DNA from: JAFDZV01 sp048594725
Lineage (GTDB): Bacteria; Bacteroidota; Ignavibacteria; OLB7
Reading direction: 5' to 3'
Assembly: GCA_048594725.1 (NCBI GenBank)
Contig: JBMDXA010000067.1
Location: 1 to 64,000 of the forward strand
DNA: 64,000 nt
Below the pieces are notes generated by a model. It had not been told where the DNA came from. It saw only the letters and a list, made by a program, of their open reading frames with translations, and did not search any database. Positions 8,464-18,566 of the stretch are shown one piece after another. Positions within the stretch are counted from its first letter, which is position 1; each line of letters opens with the position of its first letter. Made by a program: the position numbers and the translations under genes.

Positions 8464-9198
8464 TCAGGCGAACCGGCGGAGATCGAGCGTCTCCTCGTCC
8501 AGCACCAGATAGGAACGGTCGTTCAGCCAGGTGCCCAGATTGACGTAGGTGCCGCCGGGAATATCGGTGCGGCGGGGGGAATGGCTGTGCCCCATCACCA
8601 CCAGATCGTATCCATCGGCGATCTTCCGTTCGGCAAACGCATACAGGCCGTCGGATTCTCCGGGCATTTCTCCGTCGTAATTTTTCTGTGCGGTGTGGTC
8701 GCGGCTGCGGCGCGATGCATAGGCTGCGGTGCCGATCCCGACATCGGGGTGAATAAACCGGAAAAGGGCATTGGATAATGGCGCGCGCAATACGCGTTTC
8801 AGAATACGATAGCCGGTATCGTTAAACGCTTTTCCATCGCCGTGGGAAATATAGCAGCGCCGCCCGGCGATGGTGCGGTCCAGATCGTTGAAATGCACGT
8901 GCGCGCCGATCTCCTGTTCGAAAAAATCGCGGTGGCCGAAATCATGGTTGCCCACCACATATTCCACCGTAATTCCGGCATCCGCCAGCGCCGCCAGCGC
9001 ACCGATGGTGCGGGTGAAGCCGCGCGGAATAACGGAACGATATTCGAACCAGTAATCGAAAAGATCTCCTACGATATAGAGCGATTCGGCCCCCTGGTTC
9101 CCCACCATCGCTAGAAACCGGAGCAGAATGCGCTCCCGCTCACGGCTCGTTGCGGCCGAGCCGAGCCCGAGATGCACATCGGAAAAAAAATAGACCAC
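8464..9198 (-). CDS. lpxH: UDP-2,3-diacylglucosamine diphosphatase (LpxH-like)
   Basis: Cleaves UDP-2,3-diacylglucosamine to lipid X and UMP in lipid A synthesis, which implies an outer membrane with LPS. The 244-residue protein has the full calcineurin-like metallophosphatase motif set: DVH at residues 7-9, GDLFDYWF, GNHD, and the C-terminal GHSH. Start: GTG at 9198, where the family N-terminus (VYFFSDVHLG) begins; no upstream ATG is in frame. The gene stands alone, without other lpx genes next to it. The motif set also occurs in the LpxH-like YbbF/LpxG families, so the exact substrate is inferred. Confidence 0.88.
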   Translation of the reverse strand: MVYFFSDVHLGLGSAATSRERERILLRFLAMVGNQGAESLYIVGDLFDYWFEYRSVIPRGFTRTIGALAALADAGITVEYVVGNHDFGHRDFFEQEIGAHVHFNDLDRTIAGRRCYISHGDGKAFNDTGYRILKRVLRAPLSNALFRFIHPDVGIGTAAYASRRSRDHTAQKNYDGEMPGESDGLYAFAERKIADGYDLVVMGHSHSPRRTDIPGGTYVNLGTWLNDRSYLVLDEETLDLRRFA

Positions 9199-9322
9199 GG
9201 ATATTCGCCAGATACAACGATTGATGCCGGGCGTGCTACGCCCTCTTCTTCGGCTGAAGTTACCACTCCCCGGCGATCCTTCCGTTGCAACCGGAAATTC
9301 TCCGCCGCCATGCCCATGCCGC

Positions 9323-12307
9323 TTATCGTCTCACCACGATGCGTTCCGTTGCCAGGGTTCCCCCTTCCGTCGCCAGCCGCACCAGATAGGTTCCGGCCGG
9401 AAGATCGGCGGCATCAAGCCTGATGGTCTGCTCCCCGGCGCTCATCGCTCCTTCATGGAGCAGGCGGGCGCGGCGGCCGAGAAGATCGAACAGTTCCAGG
9501 CGGGCATTGCCCGCAGGCTCACCGAGAGCAACGGTGATATAGGCGCGATCGGTGACGGTGCCGGGCCATGCCGCCAGCAGCGCGCCCTTCGGCTCCCGCT
9601 CCACTCCGGCGGCCCCTGCTCCGGCCAGTTCAACGCCATACCAGACGGCGCGGGTCTGCGCCTGATCGATCACGGTGCTCTTCGGCCCGTTCCCTTCCAG
9701 CACGATGGGGGCACCCGCGGCGTTGCCGGCCGAATCCAGCGGGCAGATGCTGATCCTGGTCACCTCCGCCCCGGTATTGAAGGTAAGGCGCACCTTGAGC
9801 GGATCCAGAAGCATCGGCCCGGCTCCCCAGCGGTCGGCGTGGGTGGAATCGCGCCACTGCCAGCCGGTTGGTTCGGTGCGTGAGGCAAGCACCATCAGGG
9901 AGCGCCCTTCGCCGCCGAGCGGGCGGGCGGTATCGAGCGGCACCCAGAGCATGGTGGCCGTTTCATTGGCCGAGAGGAGGTCCAGCGAGACATTCCGGAG
10001 CGTCACTCCTCCGGCGCGTCCCAGATAGCCGCTGGCTCCCTGGGCTCGCGGGGCATCGATGCTGATCGCTCCGCGGTTGTATTCCCAGATGATCTCCCGT
10101 GTATCGCTCGTCACCTCCCCTTCTATTTCGCTGGCGAACGCGATATCATCCCGCTGGGTGAAGTACTCGGCATCGGCCGAATCGATTGTCACGCGGTTTG
10201 CCAGCATCGCCCGCCCATGCATTCCCCCCGGAAGCGCGTAATAATCCCAGAGCCCCTCCATCCTGGGGGTGATGCGCGCCTGCTGGAGCGAGTGGCGCAG
10301 GCTGATGCTCCCCTGGGCGGGCTTCAGCAGGGAGTTGCGGAAAAGGTGGGCGGCGGCCGGCATCATCGCCGTCACCAGCGGGTTCTTTGCCACGGTATAA
10401 TACTCGTTGGTATCGATGAATGTCTCCGCTCCCAGATCCATATCGTCGGCATAGCTGTCCAGGATAAGGCCGTCCCAGTCCTGCAACAGCGAGTAGGCGG
10501 GTATCATCAGCATCGACTCGGCCTGATAGCGGTTGGGGAAGGGATGCGCGAAGCTGGTCACATACGGCTGGCCCCGGTGGGCGTGCCGGGCCAGGGTGTT
10601 GATGGAGCCTCCCCAGTCGTTCCGCAACTGCGAGTAGTTGCGGACCTGCCAGTTGGATGCATCTCCGGAGACCCAGTCCCAGCCGGCGCTGGCCGCCGAG
10701 AAATCGAAATCCCTCTGGATGGCGGTTTCCATATACCCGCTGGCCCAGTAGTGGCCGGCCCCGGTTACCGGCTGCCGCGCTCCTATCGTATCGGCCACGA
10801 ATCGATGGAGGTCGGCCAGATAATTCCCCTCCAGCGTCATATAGAACTCCGACTGATCCTCGATTCTGCGAGAGGAGACGAGCCTGGTGGCTTCGTCCCA
10901 CCAGGGGATGCGTTTCACGAGCGCGTTGGCCGGCATCTCCTCCGGCTGGAGTCCGGGGCTCTCCACCGCCCGGATCTGTACATCATCGATCTGGATATCC
11001 CCTTCCATATCGCCATACCAGAAGTACATGGTAAAGGGGGTGCTGCTTTTCACCGGTACCAGGAAGTACGCCTCCTGTTCCCGCCAGTAGGGGGCAAGCG
11101 CTATCTGCGTATTGATGCCCGCTCCCATGCCCCCTTCCTGATAGCCTCCCACGACTATTGAACGGCCGGCCGGGTTGCTGCATTTGGCCTTGAAGCTGAG
11201 ACGGTAGAGGGTGTTGAACTCCAGGTTCACCGCCTGGGCCATATATCCCGCGTAGATATTGCCGGCGCCGTTGCGCACCCGGAGGGTAAGCGCCAGATCG
11301 CCGTCCGGGACGCTGTCTCCCTGCGAAAGTATCCGCGAAACCGACACACCGTCGTAGGCATCGATGGCCCAGAACCGCTCGAAGTCCCCCTCGAAGCTCC
11401 CCTCCCGGATCAGGTTCGGGAATCCGCCGGCCGGCGGCGTTGTGCGCCATGCGGCGGCCAGCGCCCCCTTGCTTCCATATTTTCCCATCAGAAAGCCGGT
11501 GAAGAGGGAATCGAGCCGGGAGCTGTGGCGCCAGGAGATGGTGGAGCCATCGGGTCGATACTCGGTCTGTCCCTGGCGGTAGCGGGAGATCAGGCTTCCC
11601 TGATCCACCAGTTCCAGCATCGCCACTGCCGGTTCGTTCTTATAGGGAGCGCCGGTAAAGGGGTTTGTATGATCGAGGATCTGGCGCGCCACCTCCTTGT
11701 TGGCGGACCGGGCGGCCGGGTAGAGGTAGTTCAGATACGTTCCCAGCCAGAGCACCGAATCCGCATCGGCTCCCAGGCCATCGCTTCCGCGCGGAATCCT
11801 GGCCGACTGGAGGATGAGATACGAGTAGATGCCGTGGCTCTTGAGCTGTGCGATAAACCAGTCCAGGCGCCGCATCCGTTCCGGGTGGAGGGTGCGGAAT
11901 CCGGTGGCATCATCCAGGATCGTGGACCATCCTCCCCAGTCGTAGGCGTTGTCGATATACTGGAGCCGCACCAGGTTCACCCCCAGCTTCCGGAGCCGTG
12001 CGGCGGTAGCGATAGCGCCGGTGCTGTCCGGCAGCGCGGCGGTCCATTGCAGTGTCACCCCATAGAACCGGGCGGGCGTACCATCATCGAACCGGAAGTT
12101 CCCCTGCTGGTCGTGCTGCAGAAAACCGTGCGCTCCGGCCGGTTCCGCCGGCATCGCCGGGAGCCAGGGACTTGCGGCGGTATCGGCCGGATCGGTGGTA
12201 TAGGGGAAGCCGTTGGTGATGCCGGGCGGCTGCGCCGCCGCACGGAGGGGAAGCAGCAGAAGGGCTAACGCCGCAACAAGGCGCGCGGAAAGTCGGAGAG
12301 GGGACAT
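9323..12307 (-). CDS. Secreted GH5-like glycoside hydrolase-fold protein with inserted CBM and T9SS sorting domain
   Basis: 994 residues. It has a signal peptide ending ALALLLLPLRAAAQ, then a clan GH-A type (beta/alpha)8 domain from about residue 60. A carbohydrate-binding jelly roll (CBM4/9-like, NLIREGSFEGDFERFW to DIQIDDVQI) is inserted at about 298-448. The barrel resumes to about 640, then come beta domains, and the last ~75 residues are a T9SS type A sorting domain (LELFDLLGRR... PAGTYLVRL). In relatives I recall, the acid/base Glu lies in a VEINNENSL-type strand and the nucleophile in SEYNHP. Here the equivalents read LELVDQGSL (Q236) and TSFAHP (S585), so the enzyme may be inactive. 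ATG 12307 is preceded by CGAGGA. Confidence 0.82.
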   Translation of the reverse strand: MSPLRLSARLVAALALLLLPLRAAAQPPGITNGFPYTTDPADTAASPWLPAMPAEPAGAHGFLQHDQQGNFRFDDGTPARFYGVTLQWTAALPDSTGAIATAARLRKLGVNLVRLQYIDNAYDWGGWSTILDDATGFRTLHPERMRRLDWFIAQLKSHGIYSYLILQSARIPRGSDGLGADADSVLWLGTYLNYLYPAARSANKEVARQILDHTNPFTGAPYKNEPAVAMLELVDQGSLISRYRQGQTEYRPDGSTISWRHSSRLDSLFTGFLMGKYGSKGALAAAWRTTPPAGGFPNLIREGSFEGDFERFWAIDAYDGVSVSRILSQGDSVPDGDLALTLRVRNGAGNIYAGYMAQAVNLEFNTLYRLSFKAKCSNPAGRSIVVGGYQEGGMGAGINTQIALAPYWREQEAYFLVPVKSSTPFTMYFWYGDMEGDIQIDDVQIRAVESPGLQPEEMPANALVKRIPWWDEATRLVSSRRIEDQSEFYMTLEGNYLADLHRFVADTIGARQPVTGAGHYWASGYMETAIQRDFDFSAASAGWDWVSGDASNWQVRNYSQLRNDWGGSINTLARHAHRGQPYVTSFAHPFPNRYQAESMLMIPAYSLLQDWDGLILDSYADDMDLGAETFIDTNEYYTVAKNPLVTAMMPAAAHLFRNSLLKPAQGSISLRHSLQQARITPRMEGLWDYYALPGGMHGRAMLANRVTIDSADAEYFTQRDDIAFASEIEGEVTSDTREIIWEYNRGAISIDAPRAQGASGYLGRAGGVTLRNVSLDLLSANETATMLWVPLDTARPLGGEGRSLMVLASRTEPTGWQWRDSTHADRWGAGPMLLDPLKVRLTFNTGAEVTRISICPLDSAGNAAGAPIVLEGNGPKSTVIDQAQTRAVWYGVELAGAGAAGVEREPKGALLAAWPGTVTDRAYITVALGEPAGNARLELFDLLGRRARLLHEGAMSAGEQTIRLDAADLPAGTYLVRLATEGGTLATERIVVRR

Positions 12308-12868
12308 CAGTGCGATCCTCGGTATACAGGAAGTTTCGGGGAACGGGGAGATAGGACCTTTGTGAACGGGGGAAGTTATCAAATAGCGCGGCACGACGCC
12401 AGCGCCCCCATGGAGCGCAGCGGGAAATACGGGGGGCTGCGGGGAGACCGGCCGGAAGTCCGGAACAATATGATGCCGGATGGAACGCTCCTTATAGACG
12501 CACTGCGGTCGTAGACCGGCAGGGTGTGATGCGTCCCCCCCTTGGGCTCCCTTCATGGAGGGGTGCCGAAGGTCCCGGAGGGGTCTCCGGCCGGGGGGAC
12601 GCTCAGGCAGCTACATCATCACGAGCATCATCCGAGCATACCGGCGCCGGAAGGATCGGGGAGAAACCTTTTGTTACTCTCTCCGTACAGGCTGTAATGC
12701 TCTTTTACAGGTCGTGGAAAGTAGGGGCGGGGGAAGCTCCGATTGCACGTCACATTCTTATATTGCTTATCCGATCCGATCGGATGCATCGGCACCCTCG
12801 TATCGGCTCACATCCATTCGTACAGAATCTTTCGGGTATACATACAATTCATTGTTAAGGATCATTCG
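12308..12868. other. Divergent intergenic region, GH5-like gene / peptide importer
   Basis: About 560 bp without a supported gene. It should contain promoters for both flanking transcription units. I see no clear operator. Confidence 0.5.
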
Positions 12869-14872
12869 ATGAAGCTCTCTTCGTGGACTTCCGGGATGCG
12901 CCTGTCTGCGCTCCTGTTCATCGCGGTAGCAGTAGCCGGCTGTCCGGGTAACGACAAGGACAAGGGGACCTCAGGCAGCGGGGGCGGGGAAATAAAGAGC
13001 CAGGCGGTCACCATGCCGAAGAAGTTCGACGTGCCGCCGGGGGCCGATCCCAGCGTAACGGCCGCACTCGGTGGTGCCGGGTTCGAGGGGATTGCCGCCG
13101 ACAGCGGCTGGCAGACCACTACCCTTACTCCGGAGGAGTTCAAGTATGTGGCCGACACCAACGCAAAGAAGGGGGGAGATATAACCTTCGCGGTTTCCGA
13201 GTATCCCGCCACCTTCCGCGCCTACGGCAAGGATGAGAACACCGAAGCCACCCGCGCCATCTACGGCCTTGTCTACGAGGGGCTTCTGGGCATCAACCCG
13301 ATCACCCTGGACTTCCTTCCGGGGCTGGCCTCGCACTGGAAGGTCGGGCCGGACGGGCAGACCTACTACTTCCGCATCAACCCGGACGCACGTTTCTCCG
13401 ACGGCCACGCCGTCACCAGCGAGGACGTGATCGCCACCTACAAGCTCGGACGTGATCCCGGCATCCTGGAGCCGTACACGAACACCTTCTTCGAAGGGTT
13501 CGACGAGCCGGTTGCCATCAGCAAGTATATCGTATCGGTCCGCTCCAAGGAGAAGAACTGGAAGAACATGTTCTACTTCGCAGGGCGTCCCATCCTTCCG
13601 GCCCACGTGATCGGACCGATCGGCGGCAAGGGATATCTGGACCAGTTCCAGTACGAGATGCCCCCCGGCACCGGCCCCTATGTGGTGCAGAGCGCCGATA
13701 TCAAGAAGGGGAACTCCGTGACGGTGACGCGCCGCGCCGACTGGTGGGGCAACAGCCTCCCGTACAACCGCGGCAGCTACAACTTCGACAAGATCAAGAT
13801 GATCGTGGTGCGCGACGAGAACCTTCTGTTCGAGAAGTTCAAGAACGGCGAGATCGATCTGTATCCGGTCAACCGTGCCTCCTACTGGGTGGAGAAGTTC
13901 GATTTCGACGAGGTGAAGCGCGGGCTGATCCAGCGCCAGAAGATCTACAACAACAACCCGGTCGGATTCGGCGGCCTGGCATTCAACACGAACCGCCCGC
14001 CGTTCAACGATCCGAAGATCCGCCAGGCGGTCACCCTTCTGTTCAACCGGAAGGATCTGGTTGCCAAGCTGATGTTCAACGAGTACGAGCTTTCCGATTC
14101 CTACTATCCGAACTCGGTCTACGCCAACCCCGGCAACCCGAAGCAGGAGTACAACCCGGAGAAGGCCGGCCAGATCCTGGCCGAGGCGGGCTACACGCAG
14201 CGCAACAGCGAGGGCTTCCTGGTGAAGAACGGCCAGCCGCTGAGCATCGACATGCTGGTGACGCAGGATCAGATCCGTATCGTCACGCCGCTGCAGCAGG
14301 ATCTCCAGAAGGCGGGCATCAAGGTGAACTTCCGCACTGTGGATGCCACCACCCGCTTCAAGATGGTGAGCGAGAAGAACTACACCATGTCGTTCATGCA
14401 GTGGGGAGGGATCATCTACCCGAACCCGATCAGCTCCTTCCATTCCCGTCTGGCGAAGGGGCCGAACTCCAACAACATCACCGGCTTTGCCAGTGCCCGT
14501 GCCGATGAACTTATCGAGCGCGAGCAGGTGACGTTCGACCAGGCCGAGCGCGTGAAGATCCTTCGCGAGCTTGACAGCATCCTGGTGGCCGAGAACACCT
14601 ATGCGCTTGCCTACCATGTGCCGTATGTGCGCGTGGCCTACTGGAACAAGTTCGGCATGCCGGAATACACCATCGGCCGCATCAGCGACTGGGACGCTTC
14701 GCTCTCGCAGTGGTGGTATGATGCCGACAAGGCTGCCACCGTGGCAAAAGGGCGCCGCGACAAGTCTCTGAAGATGGACGTGACGCCGGTGGAGAACCGT
14801 TACTGGCAGAACTTCGACAAGCAGCGCCAGCAGACGGCCGCCGCTCCGAGCGCGACCGGTTCCAACCAGTAA
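12869..14872 (+). CDS. Oligopeptide-binding lipoprotein of a Yej-type ABC importer
   Basis: A family 5 solute-binding protein that would capture peptides outside the cytoplasmic membrane and deliver them to the permeases downstream. The 667-residue precursor has a lipoprotein signal (FIAVAVAGC) followed by a Lys/Gly/Ser linker. Motifs include LASHWKVGPDGQTYYF, RINPDARFSDG and PGTGPYVV. The stretch RRADWWGNSLPYNRG is typical of YejA-like proteins rather than DppA or OppA. The start at ATG 12869 has AAGGA upstream and gives a proper lipoprotein signal. It is the first gene of a unit with yejB- and yejE-like permeases and two ATPases. A terminator hairpin separates it from the permease, which would give an excess of binding protein. 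Confidence 0.92.
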   Translation: MKLSSWTSGMRLSALLFIAVAVAGCPGNDKDKGTSGSGGGEIKSQAVTMPKKFDVPPGADPSVTAALGGAGFEGIAADSGWQTTTLTPEEFKYVADTNAKKGGDITFAVSEYPATFRAYGKDENTEATRAIYGLVYEGLLGINPITLDFLPGLASHWKVGPDGQTYYFRINPDARFSDGHAVTSEDVIATYKLGRDPGILEPYTNTFFEGFDEPVAISKYIVSVRSKEKNWKNMFYFAGRPILPAHVIGPIGGKGYLDQFQYEMPPGTGPYVVQSADIKKGNSVTVTRRADWWGNSLPYNRGSYNFDKIKMIVVRDENLLFEKFKNGEIDLYPVNRASYWVEKFDFDEVKRGLIQRQKIYNNNPVGFGGLAFNTNRPPFNDPKIRQAVTLLFNRKDLVAKLMFNEYELSDSYYPNSVYANPGNPKQEYNPEKAGQILAEAGYTQRNSEGFLVKNGQPLSIDMLVTQDQIRIVTPLQQDLQKAGIKVNFRTVDATTRFKMVSEKNYTMSFMQWGGIIYPNPISSFHSRLAKGPNSNNITGFASARADELIEREQVTFDQAERVKILRELDSILVAENTYALAYHVPYVRVAYWNKFGMPEYTIGRISDWDASLSQWWYDADKAATVAKGRRDKSLKMDVTPVENRYWQNFDKQRQQTAAAPSATGSNQ

Positions 14873-14890
14873 TCAGCATACCGTTGGCCT

Positions 14891-14924
14891 GGGGCCCTGC
14901 ACTGCGGCAGGGCCCCGATTTTTT
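14891..14924 (+). terminator. Intra-operon terminator after the binding-protein gene
   Basis: A perfect 10-bp stem GGGGCCCTGC (14891-14900) / GCAGGGCCCC (14907-14916), then GA and a T6 run (14919-14924): a textbook intrinsic terminator. Partial read-through would set the ratio of binding protein to permease. Confidence 0.9.
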
Positions 14925-14997
14925 CCTCACATGAAGCGCTGTTTCCGGATCTTCCGGGGAGCGGCTTCCCCTCCAGTTAACGAAGCATCTCAAGTCT

Positions 14998-16023
14998 ATG
15001 TTCAGTTACTTCGTGCGGCGGTTTCTGCTGATCATCCCCACCTTCCTCGGCTGTACCATGCTGGTGTATGCCATCCTCCAGTTCACGCCGGGCGGCCCGT
15101 TCGAGCGTGCCATGGAGCAGGCGCAGCAGCGCACAACCGGTGAAGGAGGAGGGGGCGGGGGCGGCCCGTACCAGCAGGTCAGTGTTCCGGAAGCGGCCAA
15201 GGATGAGCTGCGGCGCTATTACAATCTCGACAAGCCGGTTCCGGTGCGCTATGCGCTCTGGCTGGGGAGCATCCTTCAGGGGGATTTCGGCAAGTCGTAC
15301 GTCTATGGCGATCCGGTGATCGATGTGATCCTGAGCCGGTTCCCGATATCGATCTACTTCGGTCTGATCGGGTTCCTCATGTCGTATCTGGTCTGTATCC
15401 CGCTCGGCATCATCAAGGCGGTGCGGCATGGAACCACATTCGACTTCATCTCATCGGTGGTGGTCTTTATCGGCTATGCGATTCCCGGATGGGCGCTCGG
15501 CGCGGTGATGCTGGTGCTTCTGGGAGGGCAGCTCGGCTGGTTCCCGCTGGGAGATTTCCGCTCTCCGGACTGGGACGATCTTCCCTTCTGGGGGCAGGTC
15601 TGGGATCAGGTCCATCACTCCATTCTGCCGCTGATAGCCTATATGGTGGGTGGTTTCGCCACGCTCACCATCCTTATGAAAAATTCGCTGCTGGAGAATC
15701 TGGGACAGGACTACGTCCGCACGGCGTTCGCGAAGGGACTTTCCGAGAAGAAGGTGATCTTCGGCCATGCGCTCCGCAACTCCCTGATTCCGATCGCCAC
15801 CGGCCTGGGGCACTTCCTCGGCATCGTCCTTACCGGATCGCTGCTGATCGAGCGGACGTTCAATATCGATGGCTTCGGTTATCTTGGGTTCCGTTCGGCC
15901 GTGGAGCGCGATTACACGATGGTGATGGGCATCCTGGTCTTCAGCGTCGTCATCAATCTGCTGGGGAACATCTTCAGCGATATGCTCTATGCGATCTTCG
16001 ATCCCCGGATCAGGTTCAGGTAG
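14998..16023 (+). CDS. yejB: Yej-type peptide ABC permease 1
   Basis: An inner-membrane permease subunit with the binding-protein-dependent transport fold. The 341 residues start with a membrane helix (MFSYFVRRFLLIIPTFLG). A periplasmic loop with a Gly-rich stretch follows (residues about 48-60), then five further helices. The EAA loop for contact with the ATPase reads RTAFAKGLSEKKVIFGHALRN. KAVRHGTTFD, VGYAIPG-like and GFATLTILMKNS segments match YejB better than DppB. The C-terminus ends with FDPRIRFR, as expected. It pairs with the YejE-like subunit that follows. Confidence 0.9.
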   Translation: MFSYFVRRFLLIIPTFLGCTMLVYAILQFTPGGPFERAMEQAQQRTTGEGGGGGGGPYQQVSVPEAAKDELRRYYNLDKPVPVRYALWLGSILQGDFGKSYVYGDPVIDVILSRFPISIYFGLIGFLMSYLVCIPLGIIKAVRHGTTFDFISSVVVFIGYAIPGWALGAVMLVLLGGQLGWFPLGDFRSPDWDDLPFWGQVWDQVHHSILPLIAYMVGGFATLTILMKNSLLENLGQDYVRTAFAKGLSEKKVIFGHALRNSLIPIATGLGHFLGIVLTGSLLIERTFNIDGFGYLGFRSAVERDYTMVMGILVFSVVINLLGNIFSDMLYAIFDPRIRFR

Positions 16024-16129
16024 CATTTTCTGCAATGCGCCGGCGACCGGGATGAGGTCTCCGGTGCGGGGCTTCCGGCCCGGCTGGTAGAAGTGAACAT
16101 GCAATAGTTCTCATAACACGATAGTCATA

Positions 16130-17446
16130 ATGAGCGACGAGAGTTCAAAGGATAAGAACATACCACGGGATGATGTCCCTCGTCAGGATATCCCGGAGAG
16201 AGGCGAGCAGACCGGGCCTCTCGATGTTCCGCAGGAGGAGCGGGGAGAGGATGTGCCGATGATGCAGGACGAGATGCTCGCGCGTCCGTCCGTGCCGGTG
16301 CGGCATATCGTTCCCGATGCCGAGGGGGTGCAGCGCCAGCCGGCGCAGCGCCAGATCCGCGAGGCGATCGGCGATGCCCCGGGAATGCAGAAGGAGCGTG
16401 CGGCCAAGCCCCCGGTTTCCATCCTGCGGAAGCGCTGGCACAAGTTCAAGGGGCTCAAGCGGGGCTACTACTCGTTCATCCTCCTGACCGCGCTCTATAT
16501 CATTTCGTTCGCGCTGCCGTTGCTGATAAACAACAAGGCGCTGGTGGTGAGTTACAACGGGGAGCTCTTCTTCCCGGTGTTCTCATTCCATCCCGGCCTT
16601 ACCTTCGGCCAGACCGAAACCGGCGCGGGCCCGGCCGATTATCGCGCGCTCGACAAGGCGTTCGAGGATGCGGGCGGGGATAACTGGGCGCTGATGCCGC
16701 TGTATACATGGGACCCGTACGAGGTGGACTTCGCGTCCTCCGAGAGCTTCCCTCTGGCTCCGTCGGCCAGCCACTGGCTCGGCACCGATGATACCGGTCG
16801 CGATGTCTTCGCACGCATGTGCTACGGCTTCAATGTCTCGATCTCCTTTGCGCTGATCCTGACCGTGATCGAATATCTGGTGGGGGCCACGCTCGGGGGG
16901 CTGATGGGCTACTTCGGCGGGAAGTTCGATCTGCTCGGGCAGCGCTTCGTGGAGATCTGGAGCACCATCCCCTTCCTCTATACGGTCATCATCGTCAGCT
17001 CCATTCTGGTGCCGAGCTTCGCCATGCTGATTCTGGTTATCTCGCTGTTCGGCTGGATCGGTATCAGCTACTACATGCGCGGAGAGTTCCTCCGGGAGAA
17101 GGGGAAGGATTATGTGGCCGCGGCGATAGCGCTGGGAGTGAAGGACCGGACGATCATCTTCCGGCATATCCTTCCCAACTCGCTTACCCCGATGGTGGCG
17201 TTCCTTCCGTTCACCATCGTGGGCGGTATCACCTCGCTGGTCTCGCTCGATTATCTGGGCTTCGGTCTGCCGGCGCCCACCCCGAGCTGGGGACAGATGG
17301 TGGAGGTCGGTCTCAGCGAGATCGATTCCTGGTGGCTGGTGGTGACGCCGCTGACGGCGATGTTCCTGACGCTTCTGCTGGTGACCTTCATCGGCGAGGC
17401 GATCCGCGAGGCGTTCGATCCGAAGGTGTTCTCGCGTCTGCGCTAA
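16130..17446 (+). CDS. yejE: Yej-type peptide ABC permease 2 with long N-terminal extension
   Basis: The second permease subunit, 438 residues. About 115 highly charged residues come first (Asp/Glu/Arg/Pro-rich, probably cytoplasmic and disordered), then TM1 (YYSFILLTALYIISFALPLL). A periplasmic stretch of about 110 residues contains NNKALVVSYNGELFFPVFSF, a hallmark of YejE. After this come HWLGTDDTGRDVFARM and the transport core with EAA loop AAIALGVKDRTIIFRHILPN. The N-terminal tail is longer than in the E. coli protein (about 340 residues in total) and its role is unknown. ATG 16130 lies 107 bp after yejB. Confidence 0.9.
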   Translation: MSDESSKDKNIPRDDVPRQDIPERGEQTGPLDVPQEERGEDVPMMQDEMLARPSVPVRHIVPDAEGVQRQPAQRQIREAIGDAPGMQKERAAKPPVSILRKRWHKFKGLKRGYYSFILLTALYIISFALPLLINNKALVVSYNGELFFPVFSFHPGLTFGQTETGAGPADYRALDKAFEDAGGDNWALMPLYTWDPYEVDFASSESFPLAPSASHWLGTDDTGRDVFARMCYGFNVSISFALILTVIEYLVGATLGGLMGYFGGKFDLLGQRFVEIWSTIPFLYTVIIVSSILVPSFAMLILVISLFGWIGISYYMRGEFLREKGKDYVAAAIALGVKDRTIIFRHILPNSLTPMVAFLPFTIVGGITSLVSLDYLGFGLPAPTPSWGQMVEVGLSEIDSWWLVVTPLTAMFLTLLLVTFIGEAIREAFDPKVFSRLR

Positions 17447-17549
17447 CAGCGGCGCGCCGGACAGGCAGTCGGGGGGCGATACGAGCCAAATTTTTCGACG
17501 GCGGCCGGGCATTACCGGCCGCCGCCAACGAATAAAGAACTACCAACAA

Positions 17550-18545
<996 letters not shown>

Positions 18546-18566
18546 AACGGCCGCCATGGTGCGCCC

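Noticed and set aside
12971..14617. 548-codon frame antisense to the peptide-binding lipoprotein gene
   Set aside because: A shadow frame with Leu/Arg/His-rich composition and no signal or domain.
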